Both the position numbers and the translations under genes were made by a program. Source: Hyphomicrobiales bacterium (GTDB lineage Bacteria > Pseudomonadota > Alphaproteobacteria > Rhizobiales > Kaistiaceae). Taken from it: 64,000 nucleotides of DNA. Positions 24,725-32,849 of the stretch are shown one piece after another (within the stretch, counting starts at the first letter, position 1; every line of letters begins with the position of its first letter). The stretch lies in contig JAFKKF010000006.1 of assembly GCA_017305635.1 (NCBI GenBank), positions 310,001 through 374,000 of the forward strand, read 5' to 3'. The notes under the pieces were generated by a model, which worked only from the letters and a program-made list of their open reading frames with translations, made no database searches and was not told where the DNA came from.

Positions 24725-25575
24725 CACCAGGCGACCGGCTTTGCGCCGAGCGCCGCGAGGTGGCGATTGGCGAGGACGAACGGATTTTCGAGCGCCAGTA
24801 TCTGGTTGCCGCGGGCCGGATGCTCGCGGAGGATCGCGGCGATGCCGCCGCTTGTGCCTTCGGCGATGCCGGCATCGGCAAGGGCATCCGCCGCCTGCCG
24901 GCCATAGGCGATGAAGGCGATCGGGCGGCTGCTGGCGGCGAGATGGCGGAGGATCCGGGTGGTGAAAGGACGCCAGAGCGGCAGGTGGCCGCCGACCTGA
25001 TGCGGGTCGCCCTCGACCTTGAAGCGGCTCAGCGTCAGCGCGGAATTGAGGAGGAGCACGCCCTGCCGCACCCAGCGGTCGGCGATCGCATTGGCGGGCT
25101 CCAGGTCGAAAGTGCCGGCCTCGATCGCGTCCCGCAGGCGCGGCCAGTCGGCGACGCTCCGCGTCCAGGTCGCGTCGCCGGAACGGGCGGCGGCGATCTG
25201 GAGCATGAAGGTGCGCACGCTGACGGAGAACATCTTCTCCAGCTCGCGCCATTCGGCGACGTTGCCAGCCTCGAAGGCGCGGCCGGTCGAGAAGGCGCCG
25301 CAGGGGTAAGGGTCCTGGCCGAGGACGACGACGCGCACGTCGTCGGGCACGATGTCGTCAAAGGCGCGGAAGACATGGGCGCCGGCCGGCGCGCCCGGAT
25401 AGCGCCGCCCTCTCCGGGCAGGGAAGACCGGCTCCCAGGGCTCCAGTACCAGCGCCGGATCCATGGCGTCGAAGCCGAGCTCGGTGCCGGCGACGACCCT
25501 CCGCCAGGGCGCGTCGAGGTCATCGCGCCAGCCGGCGAGAATGTCCCGCATCGCATCCTTCAGCGCGACGTTCAT
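24724..25575 (-). CDS. Uracil-DNA glycosylase superfamily protein (divergent family 1)
   Basis: A 283-residue member of the UDG fold. VVVLGQDPYP holds motif A with the catalytic Asp88, but the residue after Tyr is Pro91 instead of the His of GQDPYH in family 1. VLLLNSALTLSRF matches the LLN(T/S) strand that contacts uracil. The final loop reads EHPARG in place of HPSPLS, followed by a well-conserved NPFVLANRHLAALGAKPVAW tail. It may still remove uracil from DNA, or act on a related base or nucleoside. First gene of the operon divergent from rutR; a RutR-like site overlaps its promoter. Confidence 0.75.
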   Translation of the reverse strand: MNVALKDAMRDILAGWRDDLDAPWRRVVAGTELGFDAMDPALVLEPWEPVFPARRGRRYPGAPAGAHVFRAFDDIVPDDVRVVVLGQDPYPCGAFSTGRAFEAGNVAEWRELEKMFSVSVRTFMLQIAAARSGDATWTRSVADWPRLRDAIEAGTFDLEPANAIADRWVRQGVLLLNSALTLSRFKVEGDPHQVGGHLPLWRPFTTRILRHLAASSRPIAFIAYGRQAADALADAGIAEGTSGGIAAILREHPARGNQILALENPFVLANRHLAALGAKPVAW

Positions 25576-25604
25576 GGGTCAGCACGCATCCCGTGTCATG
25601 CGGG

Positions 25605-25634
25605 ACGATAGCCAGAACCTGACCAAAGCGTCAA
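25605..25634 (-). promoter_or_regulatory. Sigma-70 promoter of the UDG operon
   Basis: On the minus strand TTGACG (25634-25629), an 18-base spacer and TATCGT (25610-25605) make a good housekeeping promoter. Transcription would start near 25598, about 23 bases before the UDG-like start codon. The RutR-like box begins exactly at the -35 hexamer, so binding there should block RNA polymerase. Confidence 0.6.
25619..25634. promoter_or_regulatory. RutR-like operator in the UDG/rutR intergenic region
   Basis: CTGACCAAAGCGTCAA, or TTGACGCTTTGGTCAG on the other strand, agrees with the E. coli RutR consensus TTGACCANNTGGTCAA at nearly all fixed positions. It overlaps the -35 of the UDG operon and is 111 bases from the rutR-like start, so one bound repressor could control both directions. 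Confidence 0.7.
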
Positions 25635-25744
25635 CTTTTTCCCGTGATCGTCGAGGACGCGGTGCCACGATCTCTGGCGCTCGCCGCGGTTCGCGCTATG
25701 GTGCTCCGGCTTCCCGCCGCCGAAACCATCCGCATGATCCCCGC

Positions 25745-26398
25745 ATGAAGCCCGCCGCCAGGAAGAAGCCCGCCAATGCTGAAGGCCGCATCCGCGCGCG
25801 CAACCACGCGCGCATTCTGGACGCCGCCATCACCATCTTCACGCAGAAGGGCTATGACGGCACGACCATCGCCGAGATTGCCGCGGCCGCCGGCCTGCCC
25901 AAGGCCAACGTCTATTATTATTTCAAGACCAAGAAGGCGATCTACACCACGCTCGTCGCCAACCTGATCGACCAGTGGGACGCCGCCCTCGATAATCTCC
26001 GGTCCGACCGCGATCCCGCCGAGGCGCTCGCCGGCTATATCCGCGCCAAGCTCGAATTCTCGCGCCTCCACGCCGCGCAGTCGCAGATGTTCGCCAGCGA
26101 GGTCGTCCATGGCGGGCGCTTCCTGACGCGCGCCAATCTCCGCCACATGCACGCGATCACGCTGGAGAAGGTGAAGGTGTTCCGCGCCTGGGCGCGCGCC
26201 GGCAAGATGGACCCGGTCGATCCCATCCACCTGTTCATCCTGCTCTGGGGGTCGACCCAGTACTATGCTGATTTCGAGGTGATGGCGGTCAACGAGCTCG
26301 GCAGACGCCGCGTCCGCCCGGCCGACTTCGACAAGGCGGCCGAGACGATCACGGCTATCGTGCTGAAGGGCTGCGGGGTGAGGACGAAGCCGCGGTAG
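25745..26398 (+). CDS. rutR: RutR-family TetR transcriptional regulator
   Basis: A 217-residue TetR-type repressor. The helix-turn-helix is ILDAAITIFTQKGYDGTTIAEIAAAAGLPKANVYYYFKTKKAIYTTL. The ligand domain has segments closely parallel to E. coli RutR, the uracil/thymine-responsive regulator: YIRAKLEFSRLHAAQSQMFASEVVHGG, VDPIHLFILLWGSTQYYADF and ETITAIVLKGC. A RutR-like operator lies in its own upstream region and another before the nucleoside importer operon. I infer that uracil or thymine released by salvage relieves repression. Alternative: another TetR regulator of base metabolism; the operator match makes RutR more likely. Confidence 0.8.
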   Translation: MKPAARKKPANAEGRIRARNHARILDAAITIFTQKGYDGTTIAEIAAAAGLPKANVYYYFKTKKAIYTTLVANLIDQWDAALDNLRSDRDPAEALAGYIRAKLEFSRLHAAQSQMFASEVVHGGRFLTRANLRHMHAITLEKVKVFRAWARAGKMDPVDPIHLFILLWGSTQYYADFEVMAVNELGRRRVRPADFDKAAETITAIVLKGCGVRTKPR

Positions 26399-26405
26399 AG
26401 CGCCC

Positions 26406-27401
26406 CTACCGCGGATATCCCGGTACCTTCGCCAGCACCCAGGCAAGCGGATCGGGCACCCAGGCCGAGGTCATGAAGTCGTCGTGGACCGTCTCGGGAT
26501 CCGCGGCGAAGAAGGTGACGCTGCCCGGCTTCAGGCTCTTCGGCGTCCGCGTCGACCAGGCGACGTGGTCGGCATCGAGGACCTTCCGGATGTTCGCATT
26601 GCCCGTCGCCGCCGACTTCGAATAGGTCGAGAAGAAGAAGGCGTGGCGGTAGCGCTTCAGGAAGCCGGCGAACTTCTCCTCCTCGTCATAGACGGCGTCG
26701 AAGAGGACGACGCCGGCGATGCGCTTGCCGGCGCCGCCGACATGGAGGGCATAGGCGGCCGGATTGTAGCCGCCGCTATAGGCGACGAGGATGACCGGCA
26801 TCCTGGCGAAGAGCGCGCGCTTCTTCGGCTCGCCATAGGCCTCGGCGAGCTTGGCGTCGGCCTCTCCGAGGAACTGGTTGAAATAGCCGGGCGTCCAGAA
26901 ATTGCCGCCGCTCGAATCGAGGGCGTCATGGGCAAACTGCGGCGCGACGAGCACGGCGTTCAGCCCGCTCGCCGCCACCTGGTCGGCGATCCTCTGGCGG
27001 CCGAGCACGTCGCGTTCGAGCGTCGCGCTGTTGCCGTGGAAGTAGAGGACGATGACCGCGGGCCTGGCGAGGTCGAAGCCGGCGGGGAAGGAGATGAGCA
27101 CGCTCTTGTCGCTGTAGGTCTCGTCCTCCCAGTAGATGCCGGCGCGCGGCGAGGTGTGGCCGCGCCGGTGGCCCTGCACCACGTCCATGAACGGCTTGTC
27201 CTTTTCCGGGATCATGCCGTGATAGGGGAAGGGCGTGTGGCGGAAGGGGACGATCACGGTCTTCGCCTCGGCGAGCGGCATCTCCTTCACCTTCGCATGC
27301 ACGACCGGTGCCTCCTTCTTCGCGGCCGCCGCATCGGTCGCGCCGAAGGCGAGCGCGAGAGCGGCGACGGCGAGCGCGCTGCCGAGCCGCCGGCCGGTCA
27401 C
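26406..27401 (-). CDS. Exported alpha/beta-hydrolase-like protein
   Basis: A 331-residue protein with a Sec signal (residues 1-27, ALAVAALALAFGATDAAAA). An alpha/beta fold is suggested by VIVLYFHGNSATLERD (oxyanion region) and MPVILVAYSGGYNPAAYALH, where the Ser of YSGG would be the nucleophile, plus a late His in AADPETVHDD. The mature start carries a Lys-rich stretch. GTG start overlaps the upstream membrane protein stop (GTGA), so the two are coupled. Function unknown; an esterase acting in the periplasm is a guess. Confidence 0.6.
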   Translation of the reverse strand: MTGRRLGSALAVAALALAFGATDAAAAKKEAPVVHAKVKEMPLAEAKTVIVPFRHTPFPYHGMIPEKDKPFMDVVQGHRRGHTSPRAGIYWEDETYSDKSVLISFPAGFDLARPAVIVLYFHGNSATLERDVLGRQRIADQVAASGLNAVLVAPQFAHDALDSSGGNFWTPGYFNQFLGEADAKLAEAYGEPKKRALFARMPVILVAYSGGYNPAAYALHVGGAGKRIAGVVLFDAVYDEEEKFAGFLKRYRHAFFFSTYSKSAATGNANIRKVLDADHVAWSTRTPKSLKPGSVTFFAADPETVHDDFMTSAWVPDPLAWVLAKVPGYPR

Positions 27402-30046
27402 GCCAGCACCCGCTCGCGCATCGGCCGCGGCGGCAGGAGCACGGCGAAGAAGGCGGGGATGGCGAGGAGGTAGGCGGCGGCGCTCACCTCCAACACGGCG
27501 GCGAGGCCGAAGGCGGTGGCGACGATCGGCACCGCGGCGGCCCCGATCACCGAGAAGCAGCCATTGATGCCCCAGGCCCAGACGAACATGCGGTCCTTGT
27601 TGAGCCGCGCCAGCCAGCCCATGGCGGTCGCCATGGGGAAGCCCATGAGGAAGCTCGGCGGTGCGATCAGGAAGAAGCAGAGCACCAGGCGGAGCGCGTA
27701 GGGGAAGGTGCCGATCCAGTCGAGGACCGGATCGAGGAAGCGCCCGTAGACGAAGAGGAGTGCGGCGATGGCGACGAAGATCACGGGCAGCGCCACGCGG
27801 GCGCGCAGGAATATGCGCCCGGCGGCGAGGCTGCCGAGGCCCGAGAAGACCAGCATGCCGGCGATCAGGACGGAGGCCGAGATGGTCGGGTTGGCGAGCG
27901 CCAGCGTGAAGCGGCTGATCAGCCCGACCTCGACCATGATGTAGCCGAGGCCGAGGCAGGCGAAGAAGAGGATCGTGCCGGCCTTGCCGCGATAGCCCGA
28001 GAAGACCAGCCGCCAGCCCTGGACCATGGGGATGAGGACGAGGGAGGCCGCCGCGATGCAGGCGACCATGAGCGTCGCCCAGACGAGGAGATAGCCCCAT
28101 TCGTCCTGGAATATGTCGAGCCGGTCGAGGGTCTTCGGCAGGTCGGCCGGCCGCACGTAGGCGGCGAAATAGGGCCGGTCATTGGTCAGTTCGCGGGTGT
28201 CGAAGACGTATTTCTCCGCCACTTCCGGCCAGCCGCCATGGATCAGGTCGTGCCAGGCGAGGCGCTGGAGAAGCGTCGAGGGGAGCACCTGCGGCGTGTC
28301 GCCGCCGTCGTCGCCGCCCGTCGGATCGACCGCGCCCGGGTCCGGGCCGGTCGGATCGGCGCCGGTCGGGTCGACGTCGCCTGCGGCCGGCACCGCCGAG
28401 CCGTCGCCGAAGATCGAGGCGCGGTACTCGTCGACCACGGAGGCCGCATCGGCCGGGTCGAAGGCGAAGTTCGGCGAATAGACCTCGTCGAAGGAGAGCG
28501 ACTTCGACTGCTGGCGGAGCTTCGCCACCTCGGCGGCGGTGAAGCCGCCCTTCTTGTAGAGGACGGTGGTGGTGGCGAGGTAGCTCGATACGGCGAAGAG
28601 CGAGTCGGCGAAGCGGTCGGGATCGAAGGTCTTCGCCGCGTCGGCCATGGTGGCGTAGAGCTTCAGGATCGACTTCGGCGGCTCCTCGCGGTTCCACAGC
28701 GTCACCGAGAGCACGCCGCCATCGGCGAGCGCGTCCATGTAGGAGAGCATGGCCTCGCGCGTGTAGGGATATTTCTCGACGATGGCGAAGCCGCCGGGAT
28801 TGGAGAGGCCGACCGAGTCGGCGAGGCTCAGGTCGATGACGTCGTAGCGCTCGTCGGTATGGGCGAGGTAGAGCCGCCCGTCATAATCGATCACCTTGAC
28901 CTTCGGGTCGGCGAGGATGTCGCCGGCGAAGCTCTTCAGCGGCTCGCTGCGGAAAGCCTTCAGTATCTCCGGATTGCTCTCGGCGACGGTGACGCTCGCC
29001 GAGCCGCTGCGCAGCGCCACCATGGTCGAGATGCCGCCGCCGAACTGGACGACGAAGGTCTTCGGCTTCTCCTTGATCAGGTAGGGATAGACCATCGGCA
29101 GGTAGCGGAAATAGTCGGTCGTGTCGGCGACGCTCCGCCGCATGACGCCGTCCGGGCCCTCGCCGTCGACATACATGCCGACATAGGTGTTGGGCGGCTC
29201 CTCCGGCAGGTTGAAGGCGGCATTGTCCGAGAGCCCCGGCGCGAAGTGCATGTAGGAGCTCTGGTAGACCTGCAGGTCGCCGAAGGGCGAGATCGAGCGG
29301 TAGATGCGGGCCGCGTCGGGGAAGTTCCGCGCATAGGCGACGCCCTTGTACTGCGACACCGCGATCTGCGGCACGCCGAGGAGGCTCGGCAGCGCCGCAT
29401 AGCCGGCGAGCGAGAGCGCGGCGACGGCGATGAGCGCCCAGGCGCTCCGCCAGGCGTCGGTCGCCGCGAACCAGAGCGCGCCACCGAGCGCCCAGACGAG
29501 GAGGGGCACGGCGAGAAGCGATTCCGGCGGGAAGACGTACATGGCGGCGAGGATCAGGAGCCCGGCAATGCCCGAGCCGGTGAGATCGGCGAAATAGACG
29601 CGGCCGAAGGCCTCGCGCGCCTTCAGGAAGACGACGCCGAGGAAGAAGGCCCCCGACAGGAAGGGCACGAGGTAGAGGAGGAAGTTCGCCGCGAGACGCC
29701 ACTTCTGCGACGGGTCGGAGACGATGAAGATGGGGTTGAAGGGGAGCTGCTGCGCGGCGAGGTTGGCGGCAACGGTGAGCGGCCCGAAGAGGAAGACCGA
29801 GACGCCGGCGGCGCCCCGCCAGTGGCGGTCGAACCAGTCGCGGCCGATGCACATGACGACGCTGGCAAGCCCGAAGCCGAGCATGGCGAGGCTGACGACC
29901 ATCGATCCGAAATGGGCCCATGAGCCGACCGCGAAGACGCGCATGATGGCGATCTGCAGCGCGATCACGGCGCCGGCGATCAGGCCGACCGAGGCCATCA
30001 ACGGCAGGCGCGCGGTTCCGGCGATGGGGGTGACCGCGGCGGTCAT
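27398..30046 (-). CDS. Membrane protein with spermidine-synthase-like domain
   Basis: An 882-residue polytopic protein. About 7 hydrophobic segments fill residues 15-215 (VGLIAGAVIALQIAIMRVFAVG onward), a soluble Rossmann-like domain fills about 300-620, and about 7 further segments follow to the C-terminus. The soluble domain resembles spermidine synthase/SAM-methyltransferases (FVVQFGGGISTMVALRSGSASVTVAESNPE and YDVIDLSLADSVG). Near residues 555-585 is an insertion of repeated Asp-Pro-Thr-Gly units. Such membrane-fused synthase-like proteins are widespread but uncharacterised. Start ATG at 30046; an in-frame ATG 16 codons later is possible. No Shine-Dalgarno is obvious. Confidence 0.7.
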   Translation of the reverse strand: MTAAVTPIAGTARLPLMASVGLIAGAVIALQIAIMRVFAVGSWAHFGSMVVSLAMLGFGLASVVMCIGRDWFDRHWRGAAGVSVFLFGPLTVAANLAAQQLPFNPIFIVSDPSQKWRLAANFLLYLVPFLSGAFFLGVVFLKAREAFGRVYFADLTGSGIAGLLILAAMYVFPPESLLAVPLLVWALGGALWFAATDAWRSAWALIAVAALSLAGYAALPSLLGVPQIAVSQYKGVAYARNFPDAARIYRSISPFGDLQVYQSSYMHFAPGLSDNAAFNLPEEPPNTYVGMYVDGEGPDGVMRRSVADTTDYFRYLPMVYPYLIKEKPKTFVVQFGGGISTMVALRSGSASVTVAESNPEILKAFRSEPLKSFAGDILADPKVKVIDYDGRLYLAHTDERYDVIDLSLADSVGLSNPGGFAIVEKYPYTREAMLSYMDALADGGVLSVTLWNREEPPKSILKLYATMADAAKTFDPDRFADSLFAVSSYLATTTVLYKKGGFTAAEVAKLRQQSKSLSFDEVYSPNFAFDPADAASVVDEYRASIFGDGSAVPAAGDVDPTGADPTGPDPGAVDPTGGDDGGDTPQVLPSTLLQRLAWHDLIHGGWPEVAEKYVFDTRELTNDRPYFAAYVRPADLPKTLDRLDIFQDEWGYLLVWATLMVACIAAASLVLIPMVQGWRLVFSGYRGKAGTILFFACLGLGYIMVEVGLISRFTLALANPTISASVLIAGMLVFSGLGSLAAGRIFLRARVALPVIFVAIAALLFVYGRFLDPVLDWIGTFPYALRLVLCFFLIAPPSFLMGFPMATAMGWLARLNKDRMFVWAWGINGCFSVIGAAAVPIVATAFGLAAVLEVSAAAYLLAIPAFFAVLLPPRPMRERVLA

Positions 30047-30075
30047 CGGATCTGACCACAGCAAGAGGCGCGGGC

Positions 30076-30310
30076 ACCTCTCCCCGCCGGGGAGAGGTCG
30101 GATCGGGCAGGATGGCAGTCCTGCTCGATCCGGGTGAGGGGGAGCCAGGCAAACCGGCGCGGGCGATTCCATTCGCTGCTCCGAGTTTGCAGGCGATGTG
30201 TGCGGCGAAGGCGACGGGCGAGGACGGCACCACGCTCCGCCCCCTCACCCTCCGCCTCTAATTCGCTTCGCTCACAAGAGGCGGAACCCTCTCCCCACCG
30301 GGGAGAAGGG
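30076..30310. repeat. Pair of inverted double-hairpin palindromic elements
   Basis: This 358-base gap (30047-30404) holds no gene but two palindromic elements in opposite orientation. Element A: hairpin CCTCTCCCCGCCGGGGAGAGG at about 30077-30097, then an imperfect palindrome at 30099-30132 (CGGATCG...CGATCCG) and GTGAGGGGG. Element B, inverted: CCCCCTCACC, hairpin CCGCCTCT...AGAGGCGG (30252-30284) and CCTCTCCCCACCGGGGAGAAGG (about 30288-30310). Each has a CTCTCCCC/GGGGAGAG hairpin beside a variable one, the layout of intergenic mosaic repeats common in Rhizobiales. A related element is inside tsaD near 61617. They could also act as transcription pauses. Confidence 0.7.
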
Positions 30311-30404
30311 GGCATCCGGTGCCATATCGCGGTGCCCGGCGGAAACCGGAAGGGATGGGAGCGCGTCATGGTCGACGGCGGGAGGAAGAAGAGGCTCACG
30401 GCGC

Positions 30405-31264
30405 TCAGTGCGTGCCCTTGATGACGTCGCCCTCGAGCTTGGTGAAGGGCACGAAGGGAACGATGCGGCCGTTGTAGATGTCCGAGCGGGCGACGGTGAC
30501 CTGGCCGTCGCCGCCCTCCTGCTTGACCACCTTCAGCACGTGCTGCGCACCGGGCGGGCCGACGGGGATGACCATGACGCCGTTCGGCTTCAACTGCTTG
30601 AGGAGCGCGGGATGTGGTCGATGCCGCAGGTGACGATGATCTTGTCGAAGGGCCCCGCTTCCTCCCAGCCGTAATAGCCGTCGGCGTTCTTCGACTGGAT
30701 GGCCTTGTATTCGGCGTAGCCCCTGGCGATCAGCGCGTCATAGGTGGCGCGGGTGCGCTCGGCGAGCGGCTTGATGATCTCGATGGTCCAGACCTGGTCG
30801 GTGAGGTTGGAGAGGTAGGCCGACTGGTAACCCGAGCCGGTGCCGATCTCGAGCACCTTGTCGCCGGGCTGGATGTCGAGGGTCGAGGTCATGCGGGCGA
30901 CGAGGTGGGGCCCGGAAATCGTGACGCCGTAGCCGATGTCGAGGAAAGCGCTCTCATAGGCGCGCGGCAGGTTGGGCTTAAGCACGAATTCCTCGCGCGG
31001 CACCATGAGGAAGGCGCGCTTGTTGGCGTCGTTCCAGGCATCCTTGTTGGCGACGATGACCTTGAAGCGATCCCACCGCTCGGCGAGGTACTTGGCATTC
31101 TCGCCGCGGGTCTTGACCTCCCAGGCGACGAACTCCTCCTTCGACGTCATCGGAGGGTTCAGCGCCTCGGCATGGGCTGCCCGGCCACCCAGCCCGGCAA
31201 GAACGAGTGCCCCGAGGGAACCGGCCAGCAGGTGCCGGCGGTCAATTCCACGATGGCTGGACAA
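30405..31264 (-). pseudogene. pcm: Exported protein-L-isoaspartate O-methyltransferase, frameshifted
   Basis: Homology to L-isoaspartyl methyltransferases runs across two reading frames. Frame 1 starts at the TTG at 31264 behind CCAGGAGGCATTGC and gives the leader DRRHLLAGSLGALVLAGLGGRAAHA, then the domain with VLEIGTGSGYQSAYLSNLTDQVWTIEI and GPFDKIIVTCGIDHIP, where it ends at a stop (30590). The rest continues in another frame from LKQLKPNGVMVIPVGPP to the stop at 30405. One missing base around 30600-30615 explains this. With frames rejoined the protein would be a full-length, exported methyltransferase repairing damaged Asp/Asn residues. Either a true pseudogene, or an error in this sequence; both are possible. 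Confidence 0.75.
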
Positions 31265-31388
31265 GCAATGCCTCCTGGCATCCCATGGATCGATCGGGAA
31301 GATAGCTGAATCGCGGCGAGGCAACGAGTGAGGCGGAACAGCGCGCCGGTGCCCGCAAATCGAGGTTCCATGCGGCGGAAAGAGGGCA

Positions 31389-32849
31389 ATGGCCCGGACC
31401 AGGCATCCAACCCGGCGTGACGTCCTGAAGACGGCCGCCGCCCTGCCGGCAATCCTCGCGATCCGGCCACGCGGCGCGGCAGCCGCGGGCGTCGATTTGC
31501 CGCCTTTGCCGGAGATCGCGTCCGCGGATGCCACGCTGCTCCGCCCCGGCGATGCCGGATATGCGAAATACGATGTCGCCCACAATATCCGTACCCGGCT
31601 CGATCCGGCGCTCCGGGCGCTCTGCCGCACGCCCGCCGGGGTCGCGCAAATGGTCGACTGGGTGCGGGAGAACGATCTCCCCTTCGCCGTGCGCTGCGGC
31701 GGGCATTCCTATGAGGGCTTCTCGCAGAGCGCGAGCGTGGTCATCGACGTCCGCCCCATGGCAGCGGCACGGGTCGATCGCGCGGCCCGGGTGCTCACCA
31801 TCGGCGCGGGCGCCTCGCTCGGCGCCGCTTACCAGGCGGTGGCCCGGCAGGGCCTCGCTTTCGCCGCCGGATCCTGCCCGACGGTCGGCATTTCCGGCCA
31901 CACGCTCGGCGGCGGCTACGGGCTGCTGGCGCGGCCGCTCGGGCTGACCGCCGACAACCTCCTCGGCCTGACGCTGGTCGATGCCCATGGCCGGATGGTG
32001 GAGGTCGATGCGGCCCGCGAGCCGGATCTCTTCTGGGCCTGTCGCGGCGGCGGAGGCGGCAGCTTCGGCATCGCCACCGAGTTCCGCTTCAAGCTGCACC
32101 CGGTGACGCGCGTGGTCACCTTCAAGGCGAGCTGGACGTTGCCGCTCGCCGCGGCGCGCGACCTCTTCCGTGCCTGGCAGGCGTGGCTCCCGACCGTTCC
32201 CGTGGCGATGACGCCGGTGCTCAACATCGCCTCGGTGGCGCCCGGGCGCTTCGCGATGCGCTGCGTGGGGCAGTCGCTCGGCAGCGAGCGCGAGGTGCGG
32301 GCGACCCTCGGCCGGCTCACCCGCGCCGCGTCCGGCGCCGGCGTGACGGTGACGACGCGCAGCTTCCTCGGCGCGGTGAACTATTTCTCCGGCGGCTCGG
32401 CCTATCCGGTCGTCTTCATGAAGGCGAAGTCGGACTATGCGATCGCCCCGGTCAGCGAGGACGGGGCCATGGCCTTCCTCACCGCGCTGACGCGCCAGCC
32501 GCCCGGCGCGGTCAGCGTGCTCTGCGACGCCTATGGCGGCATCATCGGTGACCTCGCCGACGACGCCACGGCCTTCGCGCACCGCAAGGGCACGCTCTAT
32601 TCCGTGCAGTACTATGCGAGCTGGACCGATCCGGCCGAGACGGCGGCGCGGCTCGCCGCGGTCGACGCCGTCCATGCCGCGCTCCATCCGCACATGTCGG
32701 GCGGGACCTATGTCAACTATCCCGACCTCGAGCTGACCGACTGGCAGCAGGCCTATTGGGGCGGCAATCTCCCGCGTCTCAGGGCGATCAAGCGCGCCGT
32801 CGATCCGGCAAACCTCTTCACCCACGCCCAGAGCGTGCCGCCCGCATGA
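31389..32849 (+). CDS. Tat-exported FAD-linked oxidase (berberine bridge enzyme-like)
   Basis: A 486-residue vanillyl-alcohol-oxidase fold enzyme. The N-terminus TRRDVLKTAAALPAILAIRP is a twin-arginine signal, cleaved near GAAAAGVD. The FAD-domain has RCGGHSYEGFSQS with His106 and GSCPTVGISGHTLGGGYG with Cys163. His and Cys at these places form the bicovalent 8-alpha-histidyl/6-S-cysteinyl FAD linkage in berberine bridge-type enzymes. The C-terminal BBE motif is YVNYPDLELTDWQQAYWGGNLPRLRAIKRAVDP. It is a periplasmic oxidase of an alcohol or sugar, of unknown substrate. Its stop overlaps the start of the ligase-like gene (ATGA). Confidence 0.88.
   Translation: MARTRHPTRRDVLKTAAALPAILAIRPRGAAAAGVDLPPLPEIASADATLLRPGDAGYAKYDVAHNIRTRLDPALRALCRTPAGVAQMVDWVRENDLPFAVRCGGHSYEGFSQSASVVIDVRPMAAARVDRAARVLTIGAGASLGAAYQAVARQGLAFAAGSCPTVGISGHTLGGGYGLLARPLGLTADNLLGLTLVDAHGRMVEVDAAREPDLFWACRGGGGGSFGIATEFRFKLHPVTRVVTFKASWTLPLAAARDLFRAWQAWLPTVPVAMTPVLNIASVAPGRFAMRCVGQSLGSEREVRATLGRLTRAASGAGVTVTTRSFLGAVNYFSGGSAYPVVFMKAKSDYAIAPVSEDGAMAFLTALTRQPPGAVSVLCDAYGGIIGDLADDATAFAHRKGTLYSVQYYASWTDPAETAARLAAVDAVHAALHPHMSGGTYVNYPDLELTDWQQAYWGGNLPRLRAIKRAVDPANLFTHAQSVPPA

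Noticed and set aside
27308-29923. An 871-codon open frame on the plus strand
   Set aside because: It is the antisense shadow of the membrane spermidine-synthase-like gene; composition is Arg/Glu/Ala low-complexity with no recognisable domain.
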